Positions 1-10,803 are shown, counted from the first letter of the stretch. The stretch is 51,967 nt of DNA from MW101C3 sp943367595 (GCA_943367595.1 CALRJS020000023.1:1-51967), one strand, 5' to 3'. The notes: a model not told the origin generated them from the letters alone. Numbers and translations: made by a program.

Positions 1-807
1 CCGGTGCTGCCGGTGCTGCTGCTCACCGTGGCGCGGCTGGGCGTGCCGGAAAGCCCCGGTTGGCACCCGCAGGGTGTTGCCCAGGCTCAAGCCGCTGCAG
101 AGGGGGGATCGGCGGCAGCCGCTGGCCAGACGCAGACAGCACCTGCGGCGCCCAGCCCGCTGGCGCCGCAAGCAGCCAGCCCGCAGATGTCTCCAGCGCT
201 GCGCCCCCTGCTGCTGGCCGGCCTGCCGTGGTTTGTGCAGGACCTCAGCACCTACGGGGTGGGCATCTTCCTACCCCAACTGCTGGTGGAAGGCGGGGTG
301 CAACGGCACAGCCTGGGCTGGGCCACCGCGGCCGATGGCCTGTTCGTGGCTGGGATCGGCCTGGCGATCGTGCTGGTCGACCGGCTGGGCCGGATCGGGC
401 TGCAGGTGGCCGGCTTCGCGGGCTGCGCCGCCGGGCTGGCCCTGGCGGCGTGGGGCTGCAGCGGCGCGGAACAGGCCCCCAGCCTGGTGATCGCCGGGGT
501 GGGCCTGTTCCTGTTCATGACCAACGCCGGCCCCAATGCCACCACCTATCTGCTTGCGGGAGAGGTGTTCCCGATCGCCCAGCGCGGCCAGGGGGCTGGC
601 CTCGCGGCGGCCGCCGGCAAAGCCGGCGCGGTGCTCGCCGCCCTCACGCTGCCGGGGTTGCTGCACCGCTGGGGAACCGGAGCGGTCTTAGCCGGCCTGG
701 CCATCAGCTCGGTGATCGGTGCACTGCTCACCAGCTGGTTGCGGCTCGATCCGGCACTGGAGCCCACCGAGTCCGGCAGGGGCACGGCCTCAGCGCCAGA
801 GCTCTAA
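1..807 (+). CDS. MFS transporter, C-terminal part (5' end outside window)
   Basis: The reading frame is open from the first base, so this is the 3' part of a longer gene. It begins at the end of TM6 with a VPESPGW motif, like the PESPR motif of sugar-porter/phosphate-symporter MFS proteins. A low-complexity Ala/Gln/Pro stretch follows (the central cytoplasmic loop), then about six hydrophobic segments. DRLGRIG after the second of these and the AGEVFP-x-AQRGQG motif before the last pair are typical of the same MFS branch. The protein should move a small solute across the inner membrane by coupling to an ion gradient; the substrate cannot be told. The Ala/Gln-rich loop is longer than usual. The stop TAA is at 805-807. 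Confidence 0.85.
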   Translation, partial: PVLPVLLLTVARLGVPESPGWHPQGVAQAQAAAEGGSAAAAGQTQTAPAAPSPLAPQAASPQMSPALRPLLLAGLPWFVQDLSTYGVGIFLPQLLVEGGVQRHSLGWATAADGLFVAGIGLAIVLVDRLGRIGLQVAGFAGCAAGLALAAWGCSGAEQAPSLVIAGVGLFLFMTNAGPNATTYLLAGEVFPIAQRGQGAGLAAAAGKAGAVLAALTLPGLLHRWGTGAVLAGLAISSVIGALLTSWLRLDPALEPTESGRGTASAPEL

Positions 808-830
808 GCCCTCAGGGCAGGAGCCGTAAA

Positions 831-929
831 GCGATCAGCGCAGGAGCGTTGAACGAATCAGGTGAACAGCCTCAACGCAATCGGCGGAAGGGTGCAGAAG
901 CCATCAGCGCAGGAGTTTTCAACGAATCT
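831..929. repeat. Imperfect 30-bp direct repeat, two copies 69 bp apart
   Basis: Copy 1 (831-860) and copy 2 (900-929) share ATCAGCGCAGGAG followed by a T-rich position and AACGAATC. A third partial unit, CGCAGGAGCGCTCGAA, sits at 931-946. No known element was recognised. Confidence 0.6.
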
Positions 930-1121
930 CCGCAGGAGCGCTCGAAAAAAAGCGGGGCTTCGGCGCGCGGTGAAGCGGCCAAGACCCCGGAGGTGGAACA
1001 TTCAAAGCAAGCTTCAGAGCAACGTGAAGCGCAACCTTCAACGCTGTGTTCAGAGCAGAAAATGCGTTGGAGTAAACGCGTTGCAGAAAATTCTTCCAGA
1101 CAATGCATTCAGAGCAGCACA

Positions 1122-1146
1122 GGGGGCAAGACGCGGCTCGCCCCCC
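1122..1146 (-). terminator. Possible terminator-like hairpin after glnN
   Basis: GGGGGCAAG and CTCGCCCCC pair with a single mismatch around the loop ACGCGG, about 10 bases past the glnN stop. No U-tract follows on the minus strand, so intrinsic termination is uncertain. Confidence 0.35.
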
Positions 1147-1155
1147 ACGTTCTGA

Positions 1156-3324
1156 CTACTTGATGAACAGCATCTCCTGGTAGGTGGGCAGGGGCCAGGC
1201 GTTGTCATCGACCAGGGTTTCGAGCCCGTCGACGGCCTCGCGGATCTTGTACATCAGCGGCAGCAGGGTGTCGGCGCAATGGCGCATGTGGGCAGCTTCC
1301 CCATGGGGCGGGCTGGCCAGAGCGGACTCCAGGGCCACGCAGTTGGCCAGCAGCTCCTGGTTGAGCGTGGCGATCCGGCCGGCCATGGCCCGATCGGGCG
1401 GCAGGCCCAGGGTTTCCTGGTAGTGGAGGGAGTTGGCCAGCTGACCGAGATAGGTCATCACAGCCGGGTACACCTGGGTGCGGGCCATCTGCAGCACCAG
1501 CTTGGCCTCCACTTCCACCGCCAGCACGTACTGCTCGGCGTACACCTCGAAGCGGCTGTGCAGCTCCACCGGGGTGAGCACACCGGTGCGCTCGAACAGC
1601 GCCTTGATGTCGTCGCGCTCCAGCACCAGCAGCGCATCGGCGGTGGTGGGGAGGTTCTCCAGGCCCCGTTCGGTCACGGCCTTTTCATGCCACTCACTGG
1701 AGTAGCCGTCGCCGCCGAACACCACATTGCCGTGCTGCTGCATGATCGTCTGCAGCACTTCAGCGGCTGCCGATTCCAGCGAAGCCCCGGCACCCATCTT
1801 GGCCTCCAGTTCGTCGGCGACGTACTTCAGCGAGTCGGCCAGGATCGTGTTCATAGCCACCAGAGGGCCGGCCACGGATTGATTCGAACCCACGGCGCGG
1901 AACTCGAAGCGGTTGCCGGTGAAGGCGAACGGGGAGGTGCGGTTGCGATCGCCCGGATCCTTGGGGAACTCGGGCAGGGTGTCAACACCGAGCTGCATCA
2001 ATCCACCGTGGTCGGTGCTGCCGAGGTTGCCGTTCTTGATCATCGTGAACACCTCTTCCAGCTGGCTGCCGAGGTACATCGAGATGATCGCCGGAGGAGC
2101 CTCGTTGGCACCGAGGCGGTGATCATTGCCAGCTGTAGCCACTACAGCACGCAGCAGCGGGCCGTAGAGATGAACGCCACGAATCACAGCGCCGCAGAAC
2201 AGCAGGAACTGCATGTTCTCCTCGGGGCTGCTGCCGGGATCCAGCAGGTTGCCCTGGGTGCCGTTGCCCACCGACCAGTTGACGTGCTTGCCGGAGCCGT
2301 TGATGCCGGCGAAGGGCTTCTCGTGCAGCAGGCAGTTCATGCCATGGCGGCGCGCCGTGTTCTTCAGCAGCGTCATGGTGAGCTGCTGGTGGTCGGTGGC
2401 CACGTTGGCCGCCTCGAAGAACGGAGCGATCTCGAACTGGCCCGGTGCCACTTCGTTGTGGCGGGTTTTGGCGGGAATGCCCAGCTTGTACATCTGGCGT
2501 TCCACGTCCTGCATGAACACCTGCACCCGCTGGGGGATCGCACCGAAGTAATGGTCGTCGAACTGCTGGCCCTTGGCGGAAGGATGGCCGAACAGGGTGC
2601 GGCCCGCCAGCAGCAGGTCGGGGCGAAGAGTCACGAAGGCGCTGTCGACCAGGAAGTATTCCTGCTCAGCACCGCAGCTGGAATTGACCGGGGCGATCTC
2701 CGTGTTGCCGAGCAACTTGAGCAGTCGGTGGGCCTGCTTGTTCATCGCTGCGTTGGAGCGCAGCAACGGTGTCTTCTTGTCGAGGGCTTCACCCGTCCAC
2801 GACACGAACACTGTGGGGATACAGAGGGTGATGCCGTTGGGCGTCTCCATCAGGAAGGCCGGGCTGGTGATGTCCCAGGCCGTATACCCGCGGGCTTCGA
2901 AGGTGGAGCGGATGCCGCCGTTGGGGAAGGAGGAACCATCAGGCTCGCCCTGCACCAGCACCTTGCCGGTGAATTCACAGATGGCCGAACCATCGCTCTG
3001 GGTGGAGATGAAGCCGTCGTGCTTCTCCGCCGTGGAGTTGGTGAGCGGATAGAACACGTGGGCGTAGTAGAGGGCGCCGCGGCCCACGGCCCATTCCTTC
3101 ATCGCCTGGGCCACCACATTGGCCACAGACACATCAAGCTTGCCGCCTTCCTTGATGGTTTTCTGAACCGATTTGAAGATGTCCTTCGGCAAGGACGACT
3201 TCATCTTGGCCAGATCGAAAACGTCAGACGCCCACAACTCCGAGAGGGGCGCAATGGGAGGAACCTCCGGGGATGGCCGTTTCTGGATGCACTCGATGGC
3301 CGCGAGACGCTGCGAACTGGGCAT
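1156..3324 (-). CDS. glnN: Type III glutamine synthetase
   Basis: Makes glutamine from glutamate, ammonia and ATP in the cytoplasm. The long form (about 722 aa from the chosen start) belongs to the GSIII family, distinct from the 470-aa GlnA. Visible GSIII motifs are the substrate/metal-binding region HNEVAPGQFEIAP, the ATP-binding stretch HEKPFAGINGSGKHVNWS, and NRTSPFAFTGNRFEFR. Start choice: ATG at 3324 (MPSSQRLAAIE) gives the usual family length; ATG at 3351, with a GAGGGG six bases upstream, or GTG at 3372 would add 9 or 16 residues. In cyanobacteria glnN is usually NtcA-controlled and induced under nitrogen stress, but I found no clean GTA-N8-TAC upstream. It is transcribed alone. Confidence 0.95.
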   Translation of the reverse strand: MPSSQRLAAIECIQKRPSPEVPPIAPLSELWASDVFDLAKMKSSLPKDIFKSVQKTIKEGGKLDVSVANVVAQAMKEWAVGRGALYYAHVFYPLTNSTAEKHDGFISTQSDGSAICEFTGKVLVQGEPDGSSFPNGGIRSTFEARGYTAWDITSPAFLMETPNGITLCIPTVFVSWTGEALDKKTPLLRSNAAMNKQAHRLLKLLGNTEIAPVNSSCGAEQEYFLVDSAFVTLRPDLLLAGRTLFGHPSAKGQQFDDHYFGAIPQRVQVFMQDVERQMYKLGIPAKTRHNEVAPGQFEIAPFFEAANVATDHQQLTMTLLKNTARRHGMNCLLHEKPFAGINGSGKHVNWSVGNGTQGNLLDPGSSPEENMQFLLFCGAVIRGVHLYGPLLRAVVATAGNDHRLGANEAPPAIISMYLGSQLEEVFTMIKNGNLGSTDHGGLMQLGVDTLPEFPKDPGDRNRTSPFAFTGNRFEFRAVGSNQSVAGPLVAMNTILADSLKYVADELEAKMGAGASLESAAAEVLQTIMQQHGNVVFGGDGYSSEWHEKAVTERGLENLPTTADALLVLERDDIKALFERTGVLTPVELHSRFEVYAEQYVLAVEVEAKLVLQMARTQVYPAVMTYLGQLANSLHYQETLGLPPDRAMAGRIATLNQELLANCVALESALASPPHGEAAHMRHCADTLLPLMYKIREAVDGLETLVDDNAWPLPTYQEMLFIK

Positions 3325-3573
3325 GGGGGACAGAAAAGATCCGCCCAGCATCCAACCCCTCAGCCTTGCCACCAGATGAAGCCGTTGCTACAGATCAATT
3401 GGTGGGTCCGTCCCCGGTTGCGAATCGCTCAAGCCTCGGGCATTCCCAGTCGGATCCTGCGCAGCCTCCAACCCGCAACCAGCACCAGGAGCAGTACGCG
3501 CTGTTCCGGCCAGCGGCGCCCTTCACTGACCACGTGATGCGACAGACTGGACCCGCATTCCGCTGCAGCGTCG

Positions 3574-3798
3574 ATGGTTCGCTACTACCTCCTGCTGCCG
3601 GATCCGAAGGCCGGAGCCGAGGCCACGCTCGGGCGCATGCTCGACGATCGCTCCGAAGCCTGCTTCGACGCCACCACCACACCCCCGGGCTGGCAGAACT
3701 GCACGAATCAGATTCAGCGCCGCCTGCACGCCCACGACAAGATCGCCGAAATCAGCCTGGAGCGCGCCCAGGCCTGGCAACCCTCCGCCTTTGCCTGA
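3574..3798 (+). CDS. Small hypothetical protein, 74 aa
   Basis: An ATG-started frame encoding a soluble 74-residue protein (MVRYYLLLPDPKAGAEATLG at the N-terminus), rich in charged residues and with two cysteines. It has no signal peptide or membrane segment and I recognise no domain. Its 3' end overlaps the following cupin gene by 8 nt, suggesting a two-gene transcript with coupled translation. It lies 249 bases from the divergent glnN start and could share a regulatory region with it. Function unknown; it may be a picocyanobacterial conserved hypothetical. Confidence 0.5.
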   Translation: MVRYYLLLPDPKAGAEATLGRMLDDRSEACFDATTTPPGWQNCTNQIQRRLHAHDKIAEISLERAQAWQPSAFA

Positions 3799-4204
3799 AC
3801 CCGGCGGCGAGCAGCAGCTTGGCCCGCAGGCCGAGGCCGAGGCCGACGCCGGTTCGGGGCGATGCCAACGCCCCTGGGGCTGGTTCGAAACCCTTGCCGA
3901 TGGCGACACCTACCGCGTGAAACGGCTGGTGGTGCTGGCCCACCAGCGCCTTAGCCTGCAACGCCATCGCCACCGCTGTGAGCACTGGGTGGTGGTGGCC
4001 GGCCACGGCTGGCTGGAGCTGGAGGGGGAATCCATCCCTGCCCAGCCAGGCGCCACCCTGTTCATCCCTGTGGGCGCGATGCATCGGCTCACCGCCGGCT
4101 GCAGCGATCTGGTGCTGATCGAGGTGCAGCGGGGCGACCGCCTTGAAGAAGGCGACATTGAGCGGTGGCAGGACGATTACGGCCGGACCGTCAGCAGCAC
4201 ATGA
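3791..4204 (+). CDS. Cupin, mannose-6-phosphate isomerase type II-like
   Basis: A 137-aa protein made of one cupin beta-barrel. RPWGWFETL is the entry motif of the C-terminal isomerase domain of mannose-1-phosphate guanylyltransferase/phosphomannose isomerases. It is followed by the metal-binding cupin motif QRHRHRCEHWVVVAG and by HRLTAG near the end. Family knowledge suggests conversion of fructose-6-phosphate and mannose-6-phosphate for GDP-mannose and surface polysaccharide synthesis. This is a stand-alone isomerase domain without the nucleotidyltransferase half. The start is probably TTG at 3791, overlapping the preceding gene; about 30 N-terminal residues look disordered. Confidence 0.8.
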   Translation: MPEPGGEQQLGPQAEAEADAGSGRCQRPWGWFETLADGDTYRVKRLVVLAHQRLSLQRHRHRCEHWVVVAGHGWLELEGESIPAQPGATLFIPVGAMHRLTAGCSDLVLIEVQRGDRLEEGDIERWQDDYGRTVSST

Positions 4205-4357
4205 CGGGGATTCCGGCCGTTCAGGTGTTACATTGTGCGTTCACCCTTTGATGAAGGGCAAGGCAGGCGTGCTACAGGCCATCAAGGCCATGAGCTTCGG
4301 GTTGCTGCCGGCCTGTGTTGAAGGAACTCCTCAGGCCCCAGCCACCCACCCAGATTC

Positions 4358-6358
<2,001 letters not shown>

Positions 6359-6397
6359 GCCCTTCAGCCCCTCCCAGCCATTGCCCTGAGGCCCTCC

Positions 6398-6682
6398 ATG
6401 CGCCTGGTCTTCACCCTCACCTCGCTGGCCGCCCTCACGCTCTCCGCTGCACCGGTGGAAGCTGAAACGCTGAGCGCTTCGGCTTCCAGGCGCAACGACA
6501 GCGTCACCAGGTTCTGCCTGGCTGGGTTCCAGGCCGCCTTCCAGGCGGCCCGCAAAGTGCCCCCTGATGGCATGGGGGCCTACACCTGCAACTGCTTTCT
6601 GGAGCAGGTCAACAAGGGCACCAGCATCCAGGGAGCCACCGACATCTGCCGGCAGCTGGCCACCACGAAGTACAGGCTCTGA
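6398..6682 (+). CDS. Small secreted cysteine-containing protein
   Basis: A 94-aa protein with a clear Sec-type signal peptide (MRLVFTLTSLAALTLSAAPVEA), cleavage probably after VEA. The mature part of about 72 residues has four cysteines (CLAG, CNCF, DICR), which could form disulfides in the periplasm. It looks like one of the short exported hypotheticals common in cyanobacteria; no function is known to me. It starts 39 bases after the helicase stop and may be read through from it. Confidence 0.7.
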   Translation: MRLVFTLTSLAALTLSAAPVEAETLSASASRRNDSVTRFCLAGFQAAFQAARKVPPDGMGAYTCNCFLEQVNKGTSIQGATDICRQLATTKYRL

Positions 6683-6686
6683 GCGT

Positions 6687-6887
6687 TCAGCTCCAGAGGC
6701 TGGTGACCCCGTCCGTGCAGAGCAGGCTCACCTGCTCCAGGGGCAGGTTCTCGATCGTGGCGATCAAGGTGGTCTGCACCTCCACGGACTCGGTGAGCAC
6801 CAGGGATTGCAGCAGGTCGAAACGGTCCTGAGGGGCGAGTTCGCCGTTCTCGCTCCAGGCCAGACTCCAGGGGACAGGGGCAGACAT
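6687..6887 (-). CDS. Small conserved-type hypothetical protein, 66 aa
   Basis: From ATG at 6887 (MSAPVPWSLAWSENGELAP) it encodes a 66-residue acidic soluble protein with a C-terminal amphipathic pattern and no known motif. The open frame extends to 7004, but the extra residues are charged low complexity and overlap the ABC transporter start, so I prefer the short form. It converges on the secreted protein gene with a gap of 4 bases. The N-terminal wording resembles small picocyanobacterial proteins; function unknown. Confidence 0.55.
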   Translation of the reverse strand: MSAPVPWSLAWSENGELAPQDRFDLLQSLVLTESVEVQTTLIATIENLPLEQVSLLCTDGVTSLWS

Positions 6888-7002
6888 TGGTTCGGGATCG
6901 CTGGGTGTTGGTTCCGTGACAATCAGACGACCTTCTCGCATTTCCTCTGTTCTTCTCTTTTCCTTCCGTTCTGCTTCACGCTTTGCCACGCCTGACGAGG
7001 CC

Positions 7003-8823
7003 ATGCCGCCACTTTCATTGCCTCAGCACGAGCCCCAGCCCTCCACCCCGGCGCTGAAGCGCCTGCTGCGGGCCCTGCGGCCGCACCGCCGGCGGGTGTG
7101 GCAGGCGTCGCTCTGTTCGGTGCTCAACAAAATCTTCGATCTGGCACCGCCGGTGCTGATCGGCCTGGCGGTGGATGTGGTGGTCCGCCAGCAGACCTCC
7201 AGCCTCGCCGCGCTCGGTTTTCGCAGCGTGCCAAGCCAGCTGGGGCTGCTGGCCCTGCTCTCGTTCGTGATCTGGAGCGCCGAATCCGGCTTCGAATACC
7301 TCTACGGCGTGCTGTGGCGCAACCTCGCTCAGACCGTCCAGCACGAGCTGAGGCTTGAGGCCTACGGCCATCTGCAGCAGCTGGAGATGGCCTTTTTTGA
7401 GTCGAGCAGCAGCGGCCGGCTGATGGCGATCCTCAACGACGACATCAACCAACTCGAGCGTTTCCTCGACCATGGCGCCAACGAACTGCTGCAACTGGTG
7501 ACCACCGTCGTGGCGGTGGGCGGGGCCATGGCCGTGCTCTCCCCCAGCGTGGCGGGAGTGGCGTTTCTGCCGATCCCGGTGATCCTCTGGGGCTCCCTCA
7601 GCTTCCAGAAGCGGCTGGCCCCGCGCTACCGCGAGGTGCGTGAACGGGCCGGCGATCTCAACAGCAGCCTGGCCAACAACCTCGGCGGCATGCTCACGAT
7701 CAAGAGCTTCGCCGCTGAAGCATGGGAACTGGAGCGCCTGCGCGGCGAGAGCGAGGCCTACCGCAGCAGCAACCGCCGCGCGATCCGCGTCTCGGCTGCC
7801 TTCATTCCGCTGATCCGCTTTGCGATCCTGTTCGCCTTCCTGGCGATCCTGGTGATCGGCGGCCTGCAGGCATGGCAGGGAGCGATCGCTGTCGGCAGCT
7901 ACAGCTTTCTGGTGTTCATCACCCAGCGTCTGCTCTGGCCGCTCACCACCCTGGGCCGCACCCTCGACGACTACCAGCGGGCCATGGCCTCCACCACCCG
8001 GGTGCTCGATCTGCTCGAAACGCCGGTCAGCATTCCCGGCGGCTCCCGGCCGCTGCCCCTCGAGCAGGTGCAGGGCAGGCTGGAATTCCGCGCGGTCCAC
8101 TTCGCCTACGGCGGCCGCGACTCCCTGCTGAACGGTTTCGAGCTCACCGTGCCGGCCGGCAGCACCGTGGGCATCGTGGGCGCCACGGGCTCGGGCAAGA
8201 GCACGATCGTGAAGCTGCTGCTGCGGCTTTATGAGGTGCAGGCGGGCGAGATCCTGCTGGATGGCCAGCCGATCCGGGAGCTGAGGCTCGAGGATCTGCG
8301 CCGTGCCATCGGCCTGGTGAGCCAGGAGGTGTTCCTGTTCCACGGCACCGTGGCCGAGAACATCGCCTACGGCAGCTTCGGGGCCAGCCGCACCGCCATC
8401 GCCCGCGCTGCCGCCCTCGCCGAAGCCGCCGGCTTCATCGAGGCTCTGCCGCAGGGCTACGACACGGTGGTGGGCGAGCGGGGCCAGCGGCTCTCGGGCG
8501 GCCAGCGGCAGCGGATCGCTCTGGCCCGGGCCATTCTCAAGAATCCGCCCGTGCTGATCCTCGATGAGGCCACCGCCGCAGTGGACAACGAAACCGAGGC
8601 CGCCATCCAGCGCTCCCTTGACCACATCACCGCCTCCCGCACCACGCTGGTGATCGCCCACCGGCTCAGCACGGTGCGTCACGCCGATCGGATTGTGGTA
8701 ATGGACCACGGCCGCCTCGTGGAGGCGGGGCGCCATGAGGAGCTGATCGCGCGCGACGGCGCCTACGCCAACCTCTGGCGCGTGCAGGCCGGCCTGCGGC
8801 GCGAAGAACCGCTGCTGGCCTGA
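7003..8823 (+). CDS. ABC exporter, fused permease and ATPase
   Basis: A 606-aa half-transporter that should work as a homodimer in the inner membrane. Residues 1-330 form the six-helix exporter domain; the ATPase follows with Walker A GATGSGKST (from 393), signature LSGGQRQRIALARA (from 497), Walker B VLILDEATAAVD (D521, E522) and the switch histidine in VIAHRLST. The layout resembles MsbA/multidrug or lipid exporters, but the substrate cannot be told. There is no N-terminal C39 peptidase domain, so it is not a peptide-processing PCAT transporter. Start ATG at 7003 is preferred; the frame extends upstream to 6916 but would overlap the small minus-strand gene. Confidence 0.92.
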   Translation: MPPLSLPQHEPQPSTPALKRLLRALRPHRRRVWQASLCSVLNKIFDLAPPVLIGLAVDVVVRQQTSSLAALGFRSVPSQLGLLALLSFVIWSAESGFEYLYGVLWRNLAQTVQHELRLEAYGHLQQLEMAFFESSSSGRLMAILNDDINQLERFLDHGANELLQLVTTVVAVGGAMAVLSPSVAGVAFLPIPVILWGSLSFQKRLAPRYREVRERAGDLNSSLANNLGGMLTIKSFAAEAWELERLRGESEAYRSSNRRAIRVSAAFIPLIRFAILFAFLAILVIGGLQAWQGAIAVGSYSFLVFITQRLLWPLTTLGRTLDDYQRAMASTTRVLDLLETPVSIPGGSRPLPLEQVQGRLEFRAVHFAYGGRDSLLNGFELTVPAGSTVGIVGATGSGKSTIVKLLLRLYEVQAGEILLDGQPIRELRLEDLRRAIGLVSQEVFLFHGTVAENIAYGSFGASRTAIARAAALAEAAGFIEALPQGYDTVVGERGQRLSGGQRQRIALARAILKNPPVLILDEATAAVDNETEAAIQRSLDHITASRTTLVIAHRLSTVRHADRIVVMDHGRLVEAGRHEELIARDGAYANLWRVQAGLRREEPLLA

Positions 8824-8829
8824 ACGCAA

Positions 8830-8905
8830 GCTGAAGGCCAGCAGTCACCAAGCAGCAGGGCTGCAGTCATGAAGTTGCAGGGCTGAAGGCCAGCCATCAC
8901 CGAGC
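8830..8905. repeat. Imperfect 24-bp direct repeat after the ABC exporter gene
   Basis: GCTGAAGGCCAGC-x2-TCACC-x-AGC occurs at 8830-8853 and 8882-8905 with 21 of 24 identical bases. No coding function or known element was seen in this short gap. Confidence 0.6.
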
Positions 8906-9042
8906 TGCGGGCCCGGGCGCAGGCCAGCGACGCTCCAGGCTCACCCCGGATCATCCGCTGCCCCCTTGTGAGGGCACGACGGGGTGGGCGGGAATGTTGC
9001 AGCATGGACCAATCCTTCAGGGCCCCCTGCTGCCCCCTGACG

Positions 9043-9672
9043 ATGGCGCCGAGCTCCGGTCCCCACGAACTGCCGCCGACGTCCCAGACGGAGTTGCTGG
9101 AGCTGCCGCTCGACCGCCTCCAGCCCACCCAGCTCTGCCTTGGTCTGGCGGAGGTGCGGGCTCGGGCCTGCGATTTTCGCCTCGAATCCGCTGCCAGCCG
9201 CCGCCGTTATCTGCGCAGCCGCCCGGTGCCGGTGGCCGTCAGCAGCGCCGGTGAGCACTGGATGATCGATCGCCATCACCGGCTGCGGGCCCTGCTCGAT
9301 GTCGACCCGGAGGTGAGCGTGTTCTGTGCTGTGGTGCTGCGACTGGAGGGCGCCAGCCGGGCCCACTGCCTCGAGGAGCTGAACCGCCGCGGCTGGCTGT
9401 ATCTGCACGATGGCGAGGGGCGCGGCCCCCACCCGGCGGAGCGCCTGCCGAGGCGGCTGGAGGCGCTCGACGACGACCCCTACCGCAGCCTGGTCTGGAA
9501 GCTGAAGCAGGAGGGGCTGATCCGTGCCCAACCGACCCTGCCCTTCCACGAGTTTCGCTGGGGCGCCTGGCTGCGTCAGCAGGCGCTGCCGCCGTTCAGT
9601 TCGATCGAGCTGGATCCGGCTCTGCCGGCGGCGCGCGAACTGGTGCGCCAACGCCGCGATCATGGGGGCTGA
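9043..9672 (+). CDS. ParB-like nuclease-family protein
   Basis: A protein of about 209 aa with a ParB-like fold. It opens with a segment like ParB box I (LELPLDRLQPTQLCLG) and has the box II-like motif MIDRHHRLRALL at about residue 74. This matches the putative ParB-like family (Pfam ParBc_2) rather than chromosomal ParB, because the helix-turn-helix and C-terminal dimer domains are absent. Biochemical role unknown; some ParB-fold proteins bind or hydrolyse CTP. The start could be ATG at 9043 or ATG at 9004; GTG at 8968 is less likely. No ParA lies nearby. Confidence 0.75.
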   Translation: MAPSSGPHELPPTSQTELLELPLDRLQPTQLCLGLAEVRARACDFRLESAASRRRYLRSRPVPVAVSSAGEHWMIDRHHRLRALLDVDPEVSVFCAVVLRLEGASRAHCLEELNRRGWLYLHDGEGRGPHPAERLPRRLEALDDDPYRSLVWKLKQEGLIRAQPTLPFHEFRWGAWLRQQALPPFSSIELDPALPAARELVRQRRDHGG

Positions 9673-9750
9673 GGTCACCAGCTCAGAAACTGACTGATAC
9701 CGGCGGGCCTGGGAGGGAAATCCACCGCCAGGATGAAATAAGGTTTCAAT

Positions 9751-10731
9751 ATGAAGACAACGGCAGCGAAGCGCCAGAGATCCACAGCGGTTCCTTCGGC
9801 GCCTTCAGCCGGATACCAGAGCGCTCCGCCCCCCAAGCGACGGTCCAGTGGCCTGGGGCCGATCCTGATCGCCGTGATGTTCGGACTCGGCGGCGGCCTG
9901 GCCTTGGCGGTGCCCTTGGCCGATCTGATCAAGGGCAAGACCACCGTGAAGCTGGAAGGCTTCCGCAATCCCTTCGGCAGCTGGGTTGACACCGATCGCG
10001 ACCTGCTCGTGCTCGGCTCCGACGTGGGCGGTGGCAACACCGATGTGATCTTCACGCTGCGGGTGGAGAACGGCAAAACCCAGATCACCCAGGTGCCGCG
10101 CGACACCTACATCGATTCCGCCCGCTTCGGGCCCGTCAAGGCCAACGCCCTCTACGCCTACGGCGGCGTCGAAGCCGCGAAGGAAGAGCTCTCCGAGCGC
10201 CTCGGCCGGCCGATCGGCCACTACATCAAGGTGAATCTCAGCGCGATCCGCCGCATGGGCGATGTGCTCGGTGGCGTCGAGGTGGATGTGCCCAAGCGCA
10301 TGTATTACGTCGACAACAGCCAGGGCCTCTACATCGACCTGCAGCCGGGCATGCAGACGCTCAAGGGCCGCGACCTGGAAGGCTTCCTGCGCTGGCGCCA
10401 CGACGAGAACGGTGACATCGGCCGCATCGAGCGGCAGCAACTGGTGCTTGCCGCCGTGTTTCGCAAGCTGATCCGGCCGGACAACCTCATGCGTCTGCCC
10501 ACCCTGCTCTCCGCCGCCGGGGAAGACGTCAAGACCGATCTCGGGCCGATGCAGATCGGCGGCCTGATCACCGCCATGGCCTCCACCCAGCTCAGCACCG
10601 AGCGGCTCGGCGGCCGCCCATTCGACCGCAACGGCATCAGCTACTGGGAAGCCGACTGGCCCAGCACCACCGGCACCGCCAGCTCCTCCAAGGAGTCGAC
10701 CGACAACGGCCGCTACCGCTTCCTGTTCTGA
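9751..10731 (+). CDS. LytR-CpsA-Psr (LCP) family transferase
   Basis: A 326-aa membrane-anchored protein with a basic N-terminus, one membrane segment at about 35-57 and a periplasmic LCP domain. LCP hallmarks are VPRDTY (R117, D118), NALYAYGG, LGGVEVDVP, and LKGRDLEGFLRWRHD...GRIERQQ. LCP enzymes transfer glycopolymers from polyprenyl carriers to peptidoglycan or other acceptors. The usual first acidic-Arg motif reads GSDVGGGNTD, with Asn where many homologues have Arg; I believe related cyanobacterial forms show this too. The gene stands alone between the ParB-like gene and the efflux set. Confidence 0.9.
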   Translation: MKTTAAKRQRSTAVPSAPSAGYQSAPPPKRRSSGLGPILIAVMFGLGGGLALAVPLADLIKGKTTVKLEGFRNPFGSWVDTDRDLLVLGSDVGGGNTDVIFTLRVENGKTQITQVPRDTYIDSARFGPVKANALYAYGGVEAAKEELSERLGRPIGHYIKVNLSAIRRMGDVLGGVEVDVPKRMYYVDNSQGLYIDLQPGMQTLKGRDLEGFLRWRHDENGDIGRIERQQLVLAAVFRKLIRPDNLMRLPTLLSAAGEDVKTDLGPMQIGGLITAMASTQLSTERLGGRPFDRNGISYWEADWPSTTGTASSSKESTDNGRYRFLF

Positions 10732-10803
10732 GCCACGGCGCCAGGATCGCCGCCACCTTCCCGCTGCCGATCCTCAGCCTCCTGCCATCAGCCCTCAGCC
10801 GCC

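Larger units (their letters stand above)
808..1155. other. Intergenic region between MFS gene and glnN 3' end, repeat-rich
   Basis: This gap of about 350 bases lies between the 3' ends of two convergent genes. I see no convincing coding sequence; short open frames here have no recognisable domain. It holds the direct repeat at 831-929, three copies of TTCAGAGCA (1013, 1049, 1108) and a GC-rich hairpin at 1122-1146. It could be degenerate repeat DNA or a remnant of a lost gene. Confidence 0.6.

Noticed and set aside
1122..1146. Strong intrinsic terminator for glnN
   Set aside because: The stem is good but no U-tract follows on the minus strand, so it is listed only as a weak candidate.
1279..3537. 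752-codon plus-strand open frame over glnN
   Set aside because: A reverse-complement shadow of glnN with no recognisable motif.
3325..3573. NtcA site (GTA-N8-TAC) upstream of glnN
   Set aside because: Only a near match (GTACGCGCTGTTCC at about 3494) was seen; it lacks the TAC half, so I do not call it.
6398..6682. Bacteriocin or prochlorosin-type precursor peptide to match the NHLM-like adaptor
   Set aside because: The small protein has a Sec signal peptide and no double-glycine leader; no Nif11 or nitrile hydratase-like leader was found in the window.
7003..8823. Peptidase-containing ABC exporter partner for the NHLM-like adaptor
   Set aside because: No C39 peptidase domain precedes the membrane domain, and the gene lies about 6 kb away on the other strand.
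7015..8829. 604-codon open frame antisense to the ABC exporter
   Set aside because: Shadow of a GC-rich gene; the composition is His/Gln/Gly-rich and the opposite strand carries all ABC motifs.
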